Positions 14,087-21,055 of a stretch of DNA of 32,418 nt are shown piece by piece. Below the pieces are notes generated by a model, which saw only the letters and a list, made by a program, of their open reading frames with translations, ran no database searches and had not been told where the DNA came from. The stretch is from Bacteriovoracaceae bacterium (GTDB lineage: Bacteria; Bdellovibrionota; Bacteriovoracia; Bacteriovoracales; Bacteriovoracaceae): the NCBI GenBank assembly GCA_947448095.1, contig CANFNN010000001.1:1-32418 (forward strand). Direction: 5' to 3'. The first letter of the stretch is position 1, and each line of letters opens with the position of its first letter. The translations under genes and the position numbers were made by a program.

Positions 14087-15112
14087 ATGTTTATTTTGAG
14101 ATCAGTACAGCCTAAAGACCTAAAAGACCTCTACAAGCTGAGCAATATTATGACTTTCATAAATCTTCCACCTGACGAAGATCTTATTAGTGCCAAAATT
14201 GATAGCTCAATTAAAAGTTTTCACAATCCGAGTAAAAAATTGTGGGAAAACTACTATATTTTTGTTCTTGAAGATCAGGCGAGCAATGAAGTGCTTGGTG
14301 TTTCAATGATTCATGCTCAACACGGAACGGAGAATGAGCCTCATTTTTATTTATCAGTGGGGCAAGAATCTAAATTTTCTCAAACAATCAATACCGGTTT
14401 TGTTCATGGAACGTTAAAACTTGGTTTTGACACGAACGGGCCAACAGAAATTGGGGGATTAATTCTTAATCCTGAATTTCGTGCACACCAGGAAAAACTA
14501 GGCAAACAATTATCATTTGTTCGATTTCTTTATATGGCCGATCATGCGGACCGCTTTAAGGCTATGATTCATTCTGAATTGGTTCCACCTCTAGATAAAT
14601 TTGGAAATTCTCCACTCTGGGAAGCTGTTGGACGAAGATTTTTTAATATGAATTATCATGAAGCAGATATCCTCAGCCGCAGTAATAAAGAATTTATTCT
14701 AAGCTTGTTTCCCTCTGAAAATATTTATCAAACTCTTCTTCCTATGGAGGCAAGAGAGTCTATTGGAAAAGTGGGGAAAGAAACTGAACCTGTTAAAAGA
14801 ATGCTCGAAAATATTGGCTTCAAATACACCTTTGAGGTAGACCCTTTTGACGGTGGTCCACATTACCGATGCCCCTTAAAAGACATCAAACCAATCAAAG
14901 AAAAAATTACGGGTCAACTAGTGGCAGATCGGTTTGATAGTTCTGAATCAAGCGAAGCTCTGATACATGTGCAACATTCAGATTATGATTTTTTTGCTGT
15001 GAAAGCTCAGCTACAAGTTCATGAAGATGGCAAAATTTCTATGGATCCGGAGGTAGTAAAAAAACTTGGGCTGGTTTTGCCTCAAAAAATAAGTGCTATA
15101 CCCTTCAATTAA
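14087..15112 (+). CDS. astA: Arginine N-succinyltransferase
   Basis: AstA transfers succinyl from succinyl-CoA to the alpha-amino group of arginine, the first step of the AST arginine-degradation pathway. The 341-residue length equals the family (E. coli 344). The acetyltransferase-like core has IGGLILNPEFRAHQEKLGKQ, LSFVRFLYMADHADRFKAMI and PPLDKFGNSPLWEAVGRRFF, then NYHEADILSRSNKEFILSLF. Next come PMEARESIGKVGKETEPVKR and FEVDPFDGGPHYRCPL, all AstA hallmarks. No astB, astC, astD or astE lies in the window, so the later steps must be elsewhere or the enzyme has a different role. The stop interlocks with the convergent gene at 15109. Confidence 0.9.
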   Translation: MFILRSVQPKDLKDLYKLSNIMTFINLPPDEDLISAKIDSSIKSFHNPSKKLWENYYIFVLEDQASNEVLGVSMIHAQHGTENEPHFYLSVGQESKFSQTINTGFVHGTLKLGFDTNGPTEIGGLILNPEFRAHQEKLGKQLSFVRFLYMADHADRFKAMIHSELVPPLDKFGNSPLWEAVGRRFFNMNYHEADILSRSNKEFILSLFPSENIYQTLLPMEARESIGKVGKETEPVKRMLENIGFKYTFEVDPFDGGPHYRCPLKDIKPIKEKITGQLVADRFDSSESSEALIHVQHSDYDFFAVKAQLQVHEDGKISMDPEVVKKLGLVLPQKISAIPFN

Positions 15113-15594
15113 GCCTGCTTCTTATTCACTAACACACCGTTAGTAGAGGCAAATCTGAATTTTTCCTTACCTTCAACGGCTGAAGTCTTAACGATGTAGA
15201 CATCTGATGACTTAGCATATTCTTTTGCCCCATTTTTCTTAAAAGCGGGGTCTGACAAATCTTTGCCCAACTCGCGGCCCCAAAGCATTAACTCAGTAGA
15301 TTGAATATTGATTTGGGGTTCTGTAGGCTTTATGGCTTCACCTGCTAAGGGGCGTGAATCGATAACCTGTTCAAATTCACTTATGGGCTTTTTGAATGGA
15401 AGGACCTTGGCCAGAACTGGATCTGCTGCCACCGGAGTTTGCTCCGCTGGTCCTGAAGCATCGTCCCAAACGACCAAATCCTCTCCTGCAACCTTTTTTA
15501 GCATTACAGGCTTAACGAGGGCTGCCCGAGACAATTTTAGTATCTCTTCTAGACCTATAATTCTTAAGGCATTTAGAACAAATGATTTGGCCAC
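15109..15594 (-). CDS. Hypothetical protein
   Basis: I do not recognise this 161-residue protein. It has a short amphipathic N-terminus (FVLNALRIIGLEEILKLSRA), a Pro/Ala/Glu-rich middle (about residues 45-95, probably disordered) and a C-terminal segment, SDVYIVKTSAVEGKEKFRFA, that could be a small beta domain. No signal peptide is evident. GTG 15594 is chosen because GGAAGGGG lies about six bases upstream. The gene is convergent with astA, and the two stops share TTAA (15109-15112). Confidence 0.62.
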   Translation of the reverse strand: MAKSFVLNALRIIGLEEILKLSRAALVKPVMLKKVAGEDLVVWDDASGPAEQTPVAADPVLAKVLPFKKPISEFEQVIDSRPLAGEAIKPTEPQINIQSTELMLWGRELGKDLSDPAFKKNGAKEYAKSSDVYIVKTSAVEGKEKFRFASTNGVLVNKKQA

Positions 15595-15652
15595 GAAAGT
15601 CCCCTTCCTTGACTATATCGGTCAACCTCTTTAGAAACTTGAGATTTTTAAT

Positions 15653-15676
15653 AAGGTTTCTTTGAAGATAAACCTT
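15653..15676. repeat. Perfect inverted repeat in the gap before tRNA-Asn
   Basis: AAGGTTT (15653-15659) and AAACCTT (15670-15676) are separated by ten bases. Directly after comes the palindrome CTTTTAAAAG (15674-15683). The repeat lies between the start of the minus-strand gene at 15594 and the tRNA promoter at 15689, so it could be an operator for either. It has no T run and is not a convincing terminator. Confidence 0.5.
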
Positions 15677-15688
15677 TTAAAAGATGTC

Positions 15689-15717
15689 TGGACAAATAAA
15701 ATGCTGAGGTTTATAAA
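15689..15717 (+). promoter_or_regulatory. Sigma-70 promoter of tRNA-Asn
   Basis: TGGACA (15689-15694), exactly 17 bases, then TATAAA (15712-15717). Each box matches five of six consensus bases. The start of transcription would be near 15724, 17 bases before the tRNA. No separate promoter is visible for the gene at 15823. Confidence 0.72.
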
Positions 15718-15740
15718 ATTACAGACCTTTTGACTATTGT

Positions 15741-15816
15741 TGGGGAGTGGCGCAGTTGGTAGCGCAGCAGACTGTTAATCTGTTGGTCGTCGGTTCGAGT
15801 CCGACCTTCCCAGCCA
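15741..15816 (+). tRNA. tRNA-Asn (anticodon GTT)
   Basis: The cloverleaf is complete over 76 bases: acceptor TGGGGAG/CTTCCCA with one G/U pair, D-arm GCGC...GCGC, anticodon stem GCAGA/TCTGT with loop CTGTTAA (anticodon GTT), T-arm GTCGG-TTCGAGT-CCGAC, discriminator G and an encoded CCA (15814-15816). The next coding region starts only seven bases after the CCA begins to be cleaved. Confidence 0.97.
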
Positions 15817-15822
15817 CTTTAT

Positions 15823-17061
15823 ATGCAATTTTCTCCTACAATATATGCGCGTCTAAAGTCCCGCTTGAAACGACGCTACTCTTATAAGCTTCAATCTGTA
15901 GTAAAATCTCTTAAAATTTATCCCAAATCCAAAACTGCTCATTGGATTAAAATTCATAATACTGAATTAAAAGATTTCACCCCACAGAGATGGTTTTTCA
16001 TTCAACAGCTTGAAACCTTGATCTTTTTTCTATCCCAAAAATCAGATGTCGAAAATGCCGAGATTTTTTCAGAGCAAGATGATTTGATTTTTGAAAGATG
16101 GAACAGTAGTGAGTTTGCAGACATCTTTCTAAGATTTCTTAACAAAAGACTTTCTCTTGTAAATGCCTCCAAAGAAACTGCAAACGTTTTTGACGAACAT
16201 TTGGTTTGTCTGGGAAACTTTCATTTATTGAAAATTCAAAGCTCTCAAAAAAACTATCGACTCCAACCCTCTTTAGGTGATGTAAAAAAGCAAAGTATCG
16301 TTTCCAAACTTTTAGAAATCACACTAAATCTTGATGGTAAGGAGATTCATCTTTTATCTTCCAATTTAAAAGAGATGAGAAAATTCTCGACCAAAATAGA
16401 AGTCGCCTCTAGAGTTATCAAAAAATTCTCACCTGATTCCTGGGAGCGTTTTGTAGCGTTTACAGAAATCATTATACCTATTAAGCAAAAAGAACTTGTC
16501 AGTTACTCACACCAAGACTTGCCTGGAACATCTATGATTAATCTTTTTCATAGAGATTTTGTAGATCTTTTAGATGACCTAATTCATGAAAATGGACATC
16601 ATCATTTAAACTATTATCTTAATCTTCAGGTTTTAATTCAGGAACCGCTTGAATGTATTTACTATAGTCCTTGGCGAAGGACACTGAGACCACTCAGAGG
16701 AATCTATCACGCTTATTTCACATTTTTTTGGGCGTTTAAGCTCTTCTCGGATATGTCCAGTGCCAAGGAAATGGATTCAATTTGGTATCTTTTTTCTCTT
16801 GAAGAAAAAGAAAAAATTATCTGGAGAACTGTCGAAGAATACTGGATGCTTGATTACGCATTTTCTGACCTACAATGGGCAAGAAAACAGGGATTGATTT
16901 CGGATTTAGGTTGGGACTTGATTAAAGAACAAAGAGCGAAAGTTTTTAAATTACGAAATAAAATTTCAATTTTTGAAAAATCTCTCAAACAATATAAATC
17001 GGAACTTCGAGATCTTAAAAAAGATTTAAGTAACGCCAGAAAATACTATAAAAAAGTCTAA
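15823..17061 (+). CDS. HExxH-domain protein, resembling alpha-ketoglutarate HExxH peptide beta-hydroxylases
   Basis: This is a 412-residue soluble protein. The key motif is HENGH (residues 255-259) in DDLIHENGHHHLNYYLNLQ, followed by QEPLECIYYSPWRRTLRPLR and GIYHAYFTFFWAFKLF (His 296). That order, HExxH then YYSPWR..RP..G..H, is the pattern I associate with the TIGR04267-type HExxH family. Members of that family use iron and 2-oxoglutarate to hydroxylate peptides, often next to radical SAM enzymes. No radical SAM gene, precursor peptide or exporter is nearby, so it is an orphan and its target is unknown. The N-terminus is Lys/Arg-rich and the C-terminus ends in a charged coiled coil (about 375-412). 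ATG 15823 has no Shine-Dalgarno and is six bases after tRNA-Asn. The stop interlocks with the next gene. Confidence 0.72.
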   Translation: MQFSPTIYARLKSRLKRRYSYKLQSVVKSLKIYPKSKTAHWIKIHNTELKDFTPQRWFFIQQLETLIFFLSQKSDVENAEIFSEQDDLIFERWNSSEFADIFLRFLNKRLSLVNASKETANVFDEHLVCLGNFHLLKIQSSQKNYRLQPSLGDVKKQSIVSKLLEITLNLDGKEIHLLSSNLKEMRKFSTKIEVASRVIKKFSPDSWERFVAFTEIIIPIKQKELVSYSHQDLPGTSMINLFHRDFVDLLDDLIHENGHHHLNYYLNLQVLIQEPLECIYYSPWRRTLRPLRGIYHAYFTFFWAFKLFSDMSSAKEMDSIWYLFSLEEKEKIIWRTVEEYWMLDYAFSDLQWARKQGLISDLGWDLIKEQRAKVFKLRNKISIFEKSLKQYKSELRDLKKDLSNARKYYKKV

Positions 17062-18590
17062 AGGTTTTGAAGCTCAAATTGCATTTGATTCGCAGGCATA
17101 AGATCACCTTTTTTGGCGGCAATAACTATACCCTGTTTCCAGGATTCTTCAGCTTTCTCTTTTAGCCCCAAGCCTTTATAGGCCTTCCCCAAAGATAAAT
17201 AAGCTACGGAGTAATTCTCATCAGCTTGAACAACTTTTTCGAGGTAAGAGACTGCTGCTGCCCAATCGCTTCGCTCAACTGCAATAGAGCCTAAGCCGTA
17301 ATTGGCCAGAGTATCTTCTTCATCTATTTCCAAAACCTGTTTGAACATATCTTCGCGTTTCGCCCATTCAGCTTCCTGAGCAAGCTTTTCTTTAAGGAGA
17401 AGATCCTTCAGTTTTGCATCATCCCCAAACTTCTGAAATGATTTGATGGTTGCAAATGACTTCTGTTCCTCTGCTTCTTCAATTTTTCCCATTTTCATTA
17501 AGAAAAGAGATTTATTGGTATGGGCCAAAACCGAAGTCGGATCAATTTTAGTGAGTTGATCCATTAGTTCGATGGCTTCTGGGAAACGATTTAAACGGCC
17601 TAAAATAACTCCCAGGGTTTCATAGGCGTCGGCAAAATCAGAATTTAATTCAAGTGAAACTTTAAGCAATTTCTCAGTATTTTGGTAATCATCCACTTTA
17701 AATGCATCAATGGCAGCATAGTACAGTTCAAGGGCTTTCTCTTTTTTTGAACCTGTCAGCATGGGATAGTACTTAACCACTGAATCAGTTTCAGAACCAT
17801 CTTTTGTGAACCGTAGCTTCATTTCAGCAACTCTAAAATCTCTAAGAAGTTTTGCCGAAGAATAATACTGACCACTCCATTCTACACAATGGTCTATTTC
17901 TCCAATTTTTTTATCGAAAATATAAATTGGCCCAGGGGTTTGGTGAGTCTTTGTTTCCAAAAGTACGGGACTGAAAGCAGCTCCTCGGCGAGTGGCAATT
18001 TTAGAAACAGTTTCTTGGCCTGGATAACAGCCCTTATTCATGGTCAAACTCAAATCAAATAATCTGAGATTATTTAAAATCTCTGAAACAAATCCATCCC
18101 CACTTAAGTCAGGCGATCCATTTAAAAAACGCCATAACTCAATTTCATTAGCAGGAATTGACGGAGTGACCTGACTCAACTGCTGCCCTAAAATTGCTGG
18201 CTCCTCAAATAAGCTACCTTGAAAACTTGTAGCGACTGAGTACTCATAGGCTTTGGGGCCAATAATAACTGTCCACTCTTGAATGCCCAAAGCATTAATC
18301 GTGACATCTTCAGAAATAAGAAATTTCTCAAGACGAACATGCGCTTGGTCCGCTAATTTTAGTGGAGTTAAAAGTAAAACTTCGCTCGGGGTCTTAAGTG
18401 CCCAACAATAAAAATCAACTTTTGCACTTGAGTCCAAAAAGCTTATCAGATGATATTCATACTCTTTGAGACTTTTAAAATTATAAGTGGACTGGCTTTG
18501 AAGAAAAAAATCCACATCTTCTCCGTTCAATCGATAGACAAAAAACGGATGAATAAATTGACCAGCAGAATAACGGTAACTATCTAGCAT
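17058..18590 (-). CDS. YgfZ/GcvT-like folate-binding protein fused to TPR repeats
   Basis: The 510 residues have two parts. The first (about 1-265) resembles YgfZ, the folate-binding protein that helps maintain certain Fe-S enzymes. Its signature KGCYPGQETVSK (Cys 188) followed by IATRRGAA corresponds to the K-G-C-Y-x-G-Q-E motif of YgfZ/CAF17. The second part (about 275-510) is TPR: KALELYYAAIDAFKVDDYQN, DAYETLGVILGRLNRFPEAI, ALVLAHTNKSLFLMKMGKIE-like and SVAYLSLGKAYKGLGLKEKA. YgfZ alone is normally about 325 residues. The gene is three bases downstream of an A-type Fe-S carrier, which supports a role in Fe-S assembly or repair. The TPR part may recruit client enzymes (inference). Confidence 0.85.
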   Translation of the reverse strand: MLDSYRYSAGQFIHPFFVYRLNGEDVDFFLQSQSTYNFKSLKEYEYHLISFLDSSAKVDFYCWALKTPSEVLLLTPLKLADQAHVRLEKFLISEDVTINALGIQEWTVIIGPKAYEYSVATSFQGSLFEEPAILGQQLSQVTPSIPANEIELWRFLNGSPDLSGDGFVSEILNNLRLFDLSLTMNKGCYPGQETVSKIATRRGAAFSPVLLETKTHQTPGPIYIFDKKIGEIDHCVEWSGQYYSSAKLLRDFRVAEMKLRFTKDGSETDSVVKYYPMLTGSKKEKALELYYAAIDAFKVDDYQNTEKLLKVSLELNSDFADAYETLGVILGRLNRFPEAIELMDQLTKIDPTSVLAHTNKSLFLMKMGKIEEAEEQKSFATIKSFQKFGDDAKLKDLLLKEKLAQEAEWAKREDMFKQVLEIDEEDTLANYGLGSIAVERSDWAAAVSYLEKVVQADENYSVAYLSLGKAYKGLGLKEKAEESWKQGIVIAAKKGDLMPANQMQFELQNL

Positions 18591-18593
18591 AAA

Positions 18594-18926
18594 TTAAATA
18601 GAGAAAGACTCCCCACAACCACAAGTATTTTTAGCGTTGGGATTGTCAAAACTAAACCCTTTCCCATTAAGGCCATCTTTGAAATCTAGCACGATACCTT
18701 TAAGGTAAATAACAGACTTAGGGTCCACCAATATTTTGATGCCATTAAAATCAAGCTCATTGTCTCGGTCTTTTTTATCAGAGAATTCAATTTTATAAGA
18801 CAAACCGGAGCATCCTCCTCCAGTAACTGCAAGCCTCAAGCCCCGCTTTCCGTCGGCATTTTCATTCTTTGAAATCACCCTAATTTGCTCTAGGGCCTTA
18901 TCTGTAATTGTTATAATTTGTTCCAT
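18594..18926 (-). CDS. A-type Fe-S carrier (IscA/ErpA/HesB family)
   Basis: This 110-residue protein passes Fe-S clusters to target enzymes. The three conserved cysteines are present: Cys 39 in TGGGCSGLSYKIEF, and Cys 102 and Cys 104 in NTCGCGESFSI at the C-terminus. The middle has ILVDPKSVIYLKGIVLDFKD, matching the D..S...L.G..iDy pattern. The close match to ErpA-type proteins is noted, but I do not separate ErpA from IscA with certainty. It is transcribed with the downstream YgfZ-TPR gene (three-base gap). The ribosome binding site is moderate (AGGT, six bases before ATG 18926). Confidence 0.94.
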   Translation of the reverse strand: MEQIITITDKALEQIRVISKNENADGKRGLRLAVTGGGCSGLSYKIEFSDKKDRDNELDFNGIKILVDPKSVIYLKGIVLDFKDGLNGKGFSFDNPNAKNTCGCGESFSI

Positions 18927-18953
18927 AAATACCTACTCTTAAGTGATGCCACA

Positions 18954-18982
18954 TAGATAAGCTAATAGTAGCACATTATCAA
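18954..18982 (-). promoter_or_regulatory. Candidate sigma-70 promoter of the Fe-S carrier operon
   Basis: On the minus strand TTGATA (18982-18977), 17 bases, then TATCTA (18959-18954). It precedes the Fe-S carrier ATG by 28 bases. The -35 is good and the -10 moderate. Confidence 0.45.
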
Positions 18983-19006
18983 TTCATAAGTGCGTTAGAC
19001 ATAGCT

Positions 19007-19041
19007 TTCCCTATGGGAATACGGCACCTTAAGTTTATAAT
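19007..19041 (+). promoter_or_regulatory. grxB promoter with a palindrome at the -35 position
   Basis: A perfect TATAAT (19036-19041) lies 23 bases before ATG 19064. No -35 consensus is seen at the usual spacing. That position is instead occupied by the palindrome TTCCC-TAT-GGGAA (19007-19019), a possible operator for an activator or repressor. Confidence 0.45.
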
Positions 19042-19063
19042 AGAAGTGTTCTTAAAGGAATTT

Positions 19064-19711
19064 ATGACCTTAACGCTTTATCATTATGTCCATTGCCCAT
19101 ACTGCGTGCGCGTTCGCATGGCATTGGGGTACCTGAATCTAGATTATACTTCCAATGTGCTGGCCTATAATGACGAAATGACACCCGTAGGTCTCACAGG
19201 CAAAAAGATGCTGCCCATTTTAAAGCACGACCAGGGTGTATTAAACGAAAGCCTAGATATTATTCAATTCATTGATAAGGCCAATAAGTTGAAAGTCGAG
19301 GAAATCGTAGGTAGTGACTCCTTCAAAAAGGTTGAAGCCATCCTTACAAAAATCTCAAGCCCAATTCACTCACTCACAATGCCCTATTGGATTTATACAC
19401 CTGAGTTTTCTGAAGCTTCACGAATATATTTTCAAAAAAAGAAGGAAGAAAAACGTGGGCCTTTTTCAGAACTGGTTAAACAAAGAGATCACTATATTAA
19501 AGAACTGGCCCCTGATTTAAAAAAAATTGAAGATTGTTTAATTCCGTTTTATGGATCAAGCGAATTGGGTTTACTAGATATACTCATTGCCTCTCATCTC
19601 TGGGGACTATACGTAGTGCCGGAATTTCAATTCTCAGAAAAAATTCACCACTATCTTCAATCAATAAAACAATACTGTCGTTTCAATTACCATAAAGACT
19701 TTTGGGGCTAA
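19064..19711 (+). CDS. grxB: Glutaredoxin 2 (GrxB family)
   Basis: GrxB is a glutathione-dependent thiol-disulfide oxidoreductase with a GST-like fold. From ATG 19064 the protein (215 residues, as in E. coli) begins MTLTLYHYVHCPYCVRVRMA, with the CPYC active site at Cys 11 and Cys 14. It continues MLPILKHDQGVLNESLDIIQ, the GSH-binding beta-strand and ES..I motif, and has an all-helical C-terminal domain. The longer frame from ATG 19013 would put the start before the TATAAT box at 19036. ATG 19064 has AAAGGA just upstream. It is divergent from the Fe-S carrier genes, so a redox/Fe-S context is likely. Confidence 0.9.
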   Translation: MTLTLYHYVHCPYCVRVRMALGYLNLDYTSNVLAYNDEMTPVGLTGKKMLPILKHDQGVLNESLDIIQFIDKANKLKVEEIVGSDSFKKVEAILTKISSPIHSLTMPYWIYTPEFSEASRIYFQKKKEEKRGPFSELVKQRDHYIKELAPDLKKIEDCLIPFYGSSELGLLDILIASHLWGLYVVPEFQFSEKIHHYLQSIKQYCRFNYHKDFWG

Positions 19712-19712
19712 T

Positions 19713-20486
19713 GTGAAAGTTATTCTAAAACTTCAAACCAATACGATTCAATCCGAAATTCCTATCGAGGGCCATAAATCCATCGTTCTTGGACGAGGTA
19801 GTCTTAGTAACCATATCATCGATGATGCTTTAATGAGCGGAGCCCACTGTAAGATAGTACTCTCTCCAACAAAATTAGAAATTATCGACTTAGAATCGAA
19901 AAATGGAACCTATTTAAACGGCTTACGAATTGAGCAATCCGAAATTTTCCTTGGGGATGAAATCCGAGTAGGACAAACTAAAATTACTATTTTTTCTGAA
20001 AAAATGGATACTGCCTCAGTCCATACGTTGACATTTCCTGGGGCTACGAGGGACAGGCAAAGTCATGGTCTTCAATTGGATTTTACTGGAGCAAGGATGC
20101 TTAACCAGGGCCAGGTAAAATCGGGCCAACCGGAAGCGAAACCTACCACTAGTTCAAATAAAGAATTAGAAGTTAGAAAAAAAATTAAAAGCAATATAAA
20201 GCTTTCAAAGCATGAAGTCAGAATCAGGAATAAAAACCGGGCTTCCATGGCTTCAATGCTGGACGTTTTTTTCACTATTTTTTCAATAGCTATTCCACTC
20301 ATTTTGACGAATTTAATTATTATTATAAGCCCAGCATTAATTCAAAAGCACCGGCTTGCAGTGATGATGGCAAGTGTGGCCTCATGCTTTTGTTTATTTT
20401 ACTTTTTAAATTTTAAGCTATTTAAGTTTACGTGTGGTGAAAAATTGACCGGAATCGAAAAACTCTATCATGCCCAGGACAATTAG
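19713..20486 (+). CDS. FHA-domain membrane protein with RDD-like C-terminus
   Basis: The N-terminal 90 residues are an FHA domain, which binds phosphothreonine. The motif residues are GRGS (27-30), SGAHCKIV (Ser 42, His 45) and SKNGTYLNG (near 63-71). A Ser/Gln-rich basic linker follows to about residue 175. The last 70 residues have two membrane segments (SMLDVFFTIFSIAIPLILTN and LAVMMASVASCFCLFYFLNF) and end FKLFKFTCGEKLTGIEKLYH, reminiscent of an RDD membrane domain. It starts with GTG one base after grxB and is probably co-transcribed. The stop interlocks with the adenosyltransferase gene. The partner kinase is not in the window. Confidence 0.8.
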   Translation: MKVILKLQTNTIQSEIPIEGHKSIVLGRGSLSNHIIDDALMSGAHCKIVLSPTKLEIIDLESKNGTYLNGLRIEQSEIFLGDEIRVGQTKITIFSEKMDTASVHTLTFPGATRDRQSHGLQLDFTGARMLNQGQVKSGQPEAKPTTSSNKELEVRKKIKSNIKLSKHEVRIRNKNRASMASMLDVFFTIFSIAIPLILTNLIIIISPALIQKHRLAVMMASVASCFCLFYFLNFKLFKFTCGEKLTGIEKLYHAQDN

Positions 20487-21055
20487 GTCCTAGGCTTCCA
20501 AAGAATTTCCTGTGCGTTGGCCTTTTTATTAATAAATCGGGCCAAAACGAAAAAATAATCCGACAAGCGGTTAAGAAATATCAGACCAAGGGCAGGTAGT
20601 TCTTCTTTCTTGTTTTCTTCATAAAAAACAAGCTTCCTCTCCACTGTTCTCGTTCCAGTTCTAACAAGATGAAATGCTGAAGCAGCCGGAGTGCCACCGG
20701 GCAAAATAAAATTTTTAAGTGGCTCTAATTCCGAATCCATCCTATCGATTTCTTTTTCAATTTCTGTAATCAAAGCAGGCGTAATTTGTGGCAGCTTGTA
20801 ATTCAGACGGTTTTCAATTTCACAGGCCATATTGGATCCAAGATCAAAAAGTGCTGACTGAACCGTATGAAGGAAAATAATTTCGCGCGAAAAGCTAGTA
20901 TCTAAAAGCGAACAGGCATACCCAATGCGGGAATTTAGCTCATCCAAGTCTCCATAAAGATCAATACGTATATCAGATTTCATAATACGATTTCCACTTA
21001 CAAGTCCGGTTTTCCCTTCATCACCAGTGCGAGTGTAAATTTGTGACTTTTTCAT
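20483..21055 (-). CDS. ATP:cob(I)alamin adenosyltransferase (PduO/MMAB type)
   Basis: This enzyme attaches the adenosyl group to cob(I)alamin, giving the coenzyme B12 needed by the mutase next door. It has 190 residues. The N-terminus IYTRTGDEGKTGLVSGNRIM is the ATP-binding signature of PduO-type enzymes. DLYGDLDELNSRIGYACSLL and FILPGGTPAASAFHLVRTGT, with RTVERKLVFY and ALGLIFLNRLSDYFFVLARF, are the further conserved blocks. The ATG shares a base with the mutase stop (TAATG), so translation is coupled. That pairing makes dedicated cofactor supply to IcmF very likely. Confidence 0.95.
   Translation of the reverse strand: MKKSQIYTRTGDEGKTGLVSGNRIMKSDIRIDLYGDLDELNSRIGYACSLLDTSFSREIIFLHTVQSALFDLGSNMACEIENRLNYKLPQITPALITEIEKEIDRMDSELEPLKNFILPGGTPAASAFHLVRTGTRTVERKLVFYEENKKEELPALGLIFLNRLSDYFFVLARFINKKANAQEILWKPRT

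Noticed and set aside
9535..18590. CRISPR array or insertion sequence in the middle of the window
   Set aside because: No regularly spaced direct repeats, transposase, terminal inverted repeats or target duplication were seen. The tRNA-Asn is intact and has no integrase or repeated 3' end beside it.
19013..19063. ATG 19013 as the grxB start
   Set aside because: The TATAAT at 19036-19041 is downstream of it, and the GrxB N-terminus with a good ribosome binding site starts at 19064.
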